From: Polydactylus sextarius
Taxonomy: Eukaryota; Chordata; Actinopteri; Polynemidae
Direction of reading: 5' to 3'
Length of the DNA: 64,000 bases
Assembly (NCBI GenBank): GCA_016801845.1
Contig: CM028923.1
Span: forward strand, 8,454,001-8,518,000
Part shown: positions 57,460 to 64,000 of the stretch, one piece after another
Numbering within the stretch: the first letter of the stretch is position 1
How the letters are laid out: every line of letters begins with the position of its first letter
Program-made: the position numbers and the translations under genes
The notes under the pieces: generated by a model
Told to the model about the DNA's origin: nothing
Databases searched by the model: none
The model's input: the letters and a program-made list of their open reading frames with translations, nothing else

Positions 57460-59800
57460 AGCTTGAGGACCACACATTTTCTAACTTATAGAGTATAGTT
57501 CTAAAAACAAGTTGCATTCACCTACAGATAGCTATTGTTAAAATTACATGATCAATTCTGTCAAACTTTCACAGGCAAACTCATCAATGCTACATGTTAG
57601 GATATGCTGAGATATAATAAGGACCGATGCCATTATCAATTTTACTTATCACTCCAATTCTTCTTCAATTACCTTAAATTCTGATCAGTTTTCCATGAGG
57701 GGGAAAAAAGGCCTTTACAACTGTTTTATTATCTCTGAGTGTGATAGAGCCTGTTGCCTGTGAGCTAACTGTAGCAATGTCTGTCTGTCATCATCTAAAA
57801 TGGATGAAATGAGAGAATATTTGTACAGCTATCATTTTCATTTAGGATTTTTTAGTCAAAGAAAAAGATCTGCTAAGCCTGGCTGACTGGCACTAATGCT
57901 CTGTAGAAAGATGTTTCGGCATATTGCTGGTGTTGCTATCATAACTTGAAATCACAGACATTATAGTGTTTCACACAGGTTGAGAATTTACTTGTGACGA
58001 TGGGTGGTATGGCAAATGTCTGATATATTTGAAGAAAGGGGGAAGAATGTGACAGGTTAATTGTTTTGCTATAATTCATGGATATATCATAAACACTTTG
58101 CATGCTGACCATCAGTAGACACTACAATTTACCTTCGGCAGCAGGCAGCACAACATGAAGCTTCACATCTCCTCTCAGTCACACAGCTCAGACAAGTGTG
58201 TGGCCAAAACATCCTTTGAAAAGAGTGAAATGAGGAAAAAAAAAACGAGTGATTTTAGCTGCCTTGATGGACTGCCAGTTCTTACCCGGATTTGAACAGA
58301 AACAGTGGAAACAAAGGGGAACAAAAAGAAAGAGAAGGTAACAAATCTAAAGCTGACTAATTAATAAGCCACATCTCGTCATATCATTAATCTCCAAGGT
58401 CAAAACAAAGATTTGCTGAGGGGTTATAATGTGTTTGTGTCTTTCTGCTTAGTTGAGATAACTTGTTGGCAGCTGTAGCCTAAAATTTAATCAATATACA
58501 TCTGCCTGGGATCAATCTTCTCATCCATCTCAAGTACTGTTTATATCCCAAACTGTCAAAATATTCTATTAAACCTCCAGTTTTTAACTGATAAGGTGCT
58601 ATTGGCCTCACAGACATCTTGGAACAGAATCATAACAGGATCAATAAATTTGTTTAACATAAATAAAAGATATAATCTTGTATTTTCCCTGAAGTTACTG
58701 CACCAAACAACTGTAGTCTCAGATTGGCACTGCTCTGCTTTTCTTCTTCACGTTCTCCTCGGTTCTCCTTCCTTCGCAATCTTACTGTTAGACTCTTTCA
58801 ATCCCTCCCTCTGCGTTTTTTTTCCTCAACACATTTCCTGCTCTTGGCCCTGATGCAGCAATCAAGGAAAAGAACTCATTTATCAGGTCTGATGGCAGCA
58901 GGGGGTGTATTGTGCACTGGTGGGGGTGCTTGGTTAGCCTGAATGCGTGGCTTTAGGCGACTGCCCTGTTGTAAGGTCATTGTAATTAAGTCTTGGCTCA
59001 CAGTGGTGGAGTCCTGCCTTTGAGGTTCAAATGTCTTTCCCCTCCATCCTCAAAAGTCCTTTCCAGCACCATTTGCTTGTGAGATCATCCAAAAAAAAGT
59101 CTTATCCCACACCAAATATTAGGCTCCGTGTGTGAATATTGATTTATCTGTGGACTCAAATGGGTTGGAATGAGTTAGATTCCCTTAACTTCCTCAGTGA
59201 TTACTTTGTGGAAATAGAATATTAGAGTTTCAGTGATTGCTGCAGATGGAACGCACAGGGCTCAACCGAACAGTTAAGATTGCTAATCTAGGATCCGGAA
59301 TTTGCTCGAACTTCAATTACAGGAATCCGGAGTAAGAAAGAAAAGAATGAAGATGACCGATAAATTTACAGTGTATCTGCACCATCTCTCTGTGCTTCTC
59401 TTCCTTTGGTGCTCGTAGCCTTGTTTTTAAACTTGTACTCTGAAGAGGAGTTATGCTGTAAACAGGCTTGCCCACTCCGGATCCAGCTCGTCTCCTTGTC
59501 CAAAAGTCATCCACCACATCGGGTCAAGTCCAATCCAGTTAGAGCAGTCAGCTCAGACAAGCCCTCTCTCTAATGGGAAACTGGTCCAGATGCGGCTGCT
59601 GTTTGCCAGTCCCCACAGCCAGTGTTCTTTTGTGTGCGTCAGTGCGCTGAGTGGCCCCAGGTGTTATGGACAACTTTACATCTAGACAACACCGTGCCCC
59701 CATCTCTGTTCTCCTTCTTGTTGCTTGGATGAGTAAACATTTTTTCTCCTTTAGCTGGGAAAAACTGCGCCGACCACCAATCCCAAGTGGGAACACTGAA
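57460..59800. other. Unassigned AT-rich to mixed sequence
   Basis: Ordinary non-coding sequence. A stretch with TAATTAATAAG near 58358-58368 is mildly CNE-like. Pyrimidine-rich DNA lies near 58736-58830. Frames of up to 85 codons (both strands) have no domain. GATCCGGA-type words recur near 59291 and 59478 in inverted order. Confidence 0.45.
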
Positions 59801-62159
59801 AATTCCTCCTAAAGCTCCAAGTTTTTACTCAACTGAGTGAACTGCTGACTTATACTGTATGTCAATATTACCGTTGAGTGGCTGTGCACTTTATCACCAA
59901 GTGCTTGTTGTGCTCCAGAAAATGCTCATTATGAGAGCTCAAATTCAGCATTTCTAGTAACATGATGCATGAAGCTTGGTGTTCTTGCTGATGCAGTTTT
60001 CACACAATCGTGATTTAATTCTGCCAGATGCTGAGAGAATCTTAGTTGACCTACAATAGCCAGAAGTCATTTGAGAAACTTGACTAGTGGTTCTAGAAAT
60101 ACATGTTTTTAAATTGACTAAATGAGACATCAATAAAATCAATAACTGTCCTCTGGGGTTAAAGAAGAAGAAAGAAATGCTGATATTGTATCCAACAATT
60201 CTGCATGTGAAACACTGACAAAACCATAGAACCACAGGACAAATTAAATACCACAGTAGTGAATTCATATAGTTTTTCCGGGAAAAAAATCCATTTTTTT
60301 GGGGGGGAAAAACCCACATTGTTACATAATACTAGAGGCCAAGTATAAGGGCCATTGGCTGGTGACGCTTCACTATAGGGTATGTTGGTTTTTTTCTACT
60401 TTCCAGGACACATGGACAGTTGCCTGCAGTCACACACATGCAGTGTATTCTTCCATGACCACAGTGTTCATAATGACTGGGAAGTTACTGTTCCCACAGG
60501 GAGGACAAAGACCACCAGATGATGCAGAGGCACAGTTTGAATATTCTAAAAGATCTTTCTCTAACGAATGCTAAGGATCCTTTGGGGTATTGGAACCAGG
60601 CCTGTGATTCACCTCGCCTAATGACACCTCATGTGTCATCGAGATACAATTTCTAATAAACAGATATCCACCTTCTTATTTGTGACAACAGTCAAAGACA
60701 CAGTTTCATACTATATGAAAACCAACAAACTGAGTTGGAGTATAGAGCAGTCAAAGAGAGGGCGTCTCTGGAACCTTTGCTTTTTTGAATTTTTCAAATA
60801 TCAAAGACAAACTTTACAATCCTTTGTGCAACGTTTGATCTTTGTGACATGATGAACACAGGCACCCAACAATATACAAGGCTCTTATTCCACTTACATA
60901 ACATAGTGGGATTATAACTTTTTTTTTTTCCTGTGCCTCAAAATGCTCCTCACACGTCTGACAGTGGGCTGAGCTGCATTTCAACTAGCGGTGTACTGTG
61001 GCGTATCTTTGAACAACCAAACAACTCAAGTGAAGTGCCTGCAGTCCTTTAAGCACTTTATCCTCAGAGCTTCATTGGGCAACAGACAGGCAAAAAAAAA
61101 AAAAAAGAAAAAAAAAAACAAGACAAAAAATGCAAATGAACTCTTGAACACTTCTACATGCCATTCAAATCCAGCACAAAAAGGCAGAGTAAATTTAAAA
61201 TGTTTTAGAATGCCAGACTCATAACTGCACTTTACAACAATGCAAAAGAAAAAAAGATGGGGGAAAGAGAGAAAGAAAGAGATGTTCTTTTCAGAGGCTT
61301 CTTTGCATCGCGTTGGGGATTCCATGTGTCTCATCGTCTTGTTTATAGTGTATTAGCAGTCAATGACACAGCCTGCCTCCCTCCTCATCGCTCTAGTTTT
61401 CTTGTTGTCGGGGAAAGTGTCCTGAGGCAATAACAGCAACACCATCAGCACTCCCCCTCCTCCTCCTCCTCCTCCTCCTACACCTCCTCTTCATGCAGAG
61501 ATACGCCAGGGCCTAATTTTCCATCAGCAAAGCATGAAATCAAGAGAGAATGCCACACAACAAGCACTCTTATGAGGGGACACTTTGCTAGTTCGCCCAC
61601 CCATACCAGCATACACACACACAAACTCATGCACAAACACAGACACAAATGCAGAAAAATGTCCTAACTCCTGAATGAATTATGAAATCAAGTGGATCCT
61701 AAGCTAAAGTGACAATCAGAAGCTTGTTGATGAAAGCGCAAATGTGTCTTTGGGAGATGGTGTAACAAATTTCATTATTTTTCATCAACTTAGTTGCAAG
61801 TTGCTATTTCACAATATTTTTCTTACACATACAAAATAATTTGATCATTTTCACTAGTTATAAGCTGTATCCAAATACTTACTGTGACAGTGTATTTTGT
61901 CAAAGAAATAAAAGACGTCTGACAGAATGAGGTCAAAGTTTTTTCAATATGACTTTCATGTCTCTACTCATCAAATGTCAAAATGTGAAAAATAAGCAGA
62001 CCAGACCAGAGGTCTATGCAAGCAGTATAGAATAATCACTTATTTCACCTAACAAGGCACCTGATGGTTTAACAAAACACAGGACTTCCACTAAGGAGGC
62101 TCCCATTCCCTTCCCTTTCAAAACATTGTTTCTTTTGTCTATGACAGATCGACAACCAA
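59801..62159. other. Unassigned sequence
   Basis: AT-rich DNA with T/G runs at 60294-60306, a T run near 60919-60929, A runs near 61092-61120, a CTC trinucleotide array and a short CA segment near 61614-61625. Frames of 91-121 codons are not protein-like. Confidence 0.45.
61457..61480. repeat. (CTC)n trinucleotide repeat
   Basis: A short array of CTC units in a pyrimidine-rich setting, followed by an interrupted CACCTCCTC unit. Confidence 0.85.
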
Positions 62160-62275
62160 GCCATTTCTGTGCCTAAACCATACCAAACCATGACCGTTCC
62201 ACAACCTTAACTTCACGTTTATTATTGTTACCATGACGAGAAGTGTCAGTGCGCTTGCTGCTGGTTCGCTCCCAC
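62160..62275. mobile_element. Probable fragment of an interspersed repeat
   Basis: The run of CTAAACCATACCAAACCATG-like words followed by CCTTAAC and TTATTATTGTTACCATGACG (positions 62217-62238) is a pattern I associate with a dispersed teleost repeat. It occurs once here, so the window offers no internal comparison, and the family cannot be named. Confidence 0.35.
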
Positions 62276-64000
62276 TAGTTATATCTGAAGGTTGGGACAG
62301 ACAACCTACATGGTTGTTTAAATTGGAAGACAAATCTGACTGTGCTGATATGTTGTAACTTTAGCTTTGCGTTTTTGTTCCTGTGGCAAGAAAATATGTA
62401 ACTAAAGATATCGGAGATGTCCTGTTGCTCATCTCCATTTGACCACAGTCAGGGTCTCTCCTTCCATGAATTAATGAGTTGTCACGGCAGATGTCAACTG
62501 TAGTTTTCATATCAGGTACAGTCATTTAAATGTAGCATAAGATAGCAAACATAAATTACAGCAAATTGGATCATAAATAAGTGAGCAGAGTGATAAATGT
62601 GATTTCAGACACAGCTCAAGTATCAAGTTGTGTGCAATTTATGCATCTGTCAGCGTCAGATGTGTTAGAAGTGTTGCTTGCAATATCCAGACTGGCCAGA
62701 TTCATGTCCGCATAGAAGTGGGATGTGATGAGGAATACCAACTACACTACATCAGTGTATGGATACTGACATCACTGAGATTTTTCTGACCTGACAGTGT
62801 TACCAAATGAAAGTTAATATAAGCCTTTATGAGTGTGTGCTTTGGGTCACGGTTGTAACTATGGCCAGACAGACTAATTATGTGTCTGAACTGGACAAGA
62901 AAAATAAGACAGTGACAGAGGAGCAGTAATAAAAAAGCTCCTCTGAGGAGGGTCTAGTGACTCGTGAGAAGCAACATGGTGTTTTTGGAGATCATGCAGC
63001 CAAGCTGAGATACTGAGCAGATACTATCAGAGACCAACTGCTGGGCTAAACTGAACTCTACTGTATCTCAGTTTTCTATCAACTGAAAAATAAGGCGGTT
63101 AGTTATTAGGACAGTAACACTGACAAACACTACAAAGAGCGGAAAACTCTCTATGCTACACACAAACACAGAGAGAAGAAATAGATCTCACAGTGCAGAC
63201 TGACAAAGATGCCCTGCAATATAGATGACGAGAACAAAGCTCCCCATAACAAACTCCACTCATATTGAGACGATTTCCTTTTCAATAATGAATCGCCATA
63301 AGCATCAGGCGTCAATACTGCGTCTCTGTGTTTTTTTGTGCCAGTGCATGTGTGTATGTGCGTATGTGAGTGAGTGGAGGGGAAAGAAAAAAACATCTAT
63401 CCTCAACGAGAACAAAACTTCTATATTTAATCTGTGCTGAGAAGAAGCAGGCATGCAAAGTCAAAAACAAAACGGGGATGCAAGCTGAGTCTTTCTGTGG
63501 CATGCAAATCACATCCGGACCAACCAGCTACTGTGAGCTTATCCCCCACATCTTTGTGATTGACAGGATTTTTAAAATGTGTAGATTATAAATATTTATA
63601 ATTGACTTAATATTGACTGTTTCTCTCTGTTTGGTTGAACTTGTATGGGAAAAAGAAAAAAAAAATAAGGGGTGAAAAAAAAAAAGCTTTAATTTTGCAA
63701 AAAAAAAAAAAAAAAAACACAATACCACAATCCAGTTCAGCTGCTGCTCCATCTTCACATAAATAACCCTCCCTGTGTGCCTCACAGGGTATGTGTGTGT
63801 GTGAATGTTCAGAAGCCTGTTTTCCACACTGAAGATAATGAGCATTACTTTGAATTTTCTGTAGTTGTCAGGTCTCCTTGAGAGTTTGACTGTTCTCAGT
63901 GAGGTCAGCACGGTCACTGTAAAGTCAAGTACAGCGTAAAGAAAAGGTGACAGTTGGAAACATGGACTGGCTCTCCAAAAATTACACATAAAAGTACCAT
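62276..64000. other. Unassigned sequence
   Basis: Ordinary AT-rich sequence to about 63300, then TG-type DNA near 63346-63372, A runs near 63654-63666 and 63675-63685, a 19-nt poly-A at 63699-63717 and a short TGTGTG patch near 63790-63801. The 153-codon minus frame (63528-63989) crosses the A runs as Phe repeats and is not credible. Confidence 0.5.

Noticed and set aside
63528..63989. 153-codon minus frame
   Set aside because: It crosses several poly-A runs read as Phe repeats; no domain or splice context.
1..64000. CRISPR arrays, operons, phage or plasmid genes, tRNA or rRNA genes
   Set aside because: None seen: no spaced direct repeats, no dense co-directional frames, no cloverleaf with proper A and B boxes, no rRNA-like segment.

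Overview
**Organism and overall nature.** The window looks like nuclear DNA of a vertebrate, most likely a teleost fish and probably a percomorph. Four things point there: many long (AC)n, (GT)n and (GA)n microsatellites, frequent A/T homopolymers, two decayed copies of an interspersed repeat that I remember as very common in percomorph genomes (30312-30486 and 51702-52020), and a tRNA-SINE-like remnant beside the first copy. There are no operons, ribosome-binding sites, CRISPR arrays or prokaryotic or phage genes. No taxon, chromosome or neighbouring gene can be named from the sequence alone.

**Coding content.** I find no protein-coding gene I can support. The longest open frames (up to 174 codons) run through microsatellites, purine tracts or GC-rich DNA and match nothing I recognise. 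A 123-nt exon-like segment (27461-27583, +) is the best coding candidate and stays weak. Frames at 30945-31304 (-), 15050-15364 (+) and a short one beside a good donor site near 26310 (-) are weaker still.

**Layout.** The window alternates between two textures. The first is simple or decaying sequence (microsatellites, purine/pyrimidine tracts, poly-A). The second is blocks of about 150-600 bp of high-complexity sequence rich in homeodomain (TAATTA, CAATTA), SOX (ATTGT/ACAATGG), POU (ATGCAAAT), TCF/LEF (ATCAAAG), CCAAT and E-box words. This is the usual look of conserved non-coding elements (CNEs) in a gene desert or giant intron around a developmental regulator. Conservation itself was not measured, so each CNE call is an inference. 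The strongest by eye are 11400-11770, 12345-12510, 18960-19560, 26085-26345, 38190-38475, 43800-44085, 45490-45720 and 46580-46870.

**Structures.** Several short-loop inverted repeats stand out. They are a 40-bp palindrome with one mismatched pair (23087-23126), a 14-bp stem with a 4-nt loop (57428-57459), a 13-bp stem with a 2-nt gap (30622-30649), and a 9-bp stem with one mismatch framing CATTA inside a candidate CNE (38269-38293). The first is very unlikely by chance.

**Reading.** If the inference holds, the window is a cis-regulatory landscape whose parts work on a gene outside it. I see no new biological system. The palindrome, the SOX-core cluster at 18960-19560 and the possible exon at 27461 are the points most worth checking.
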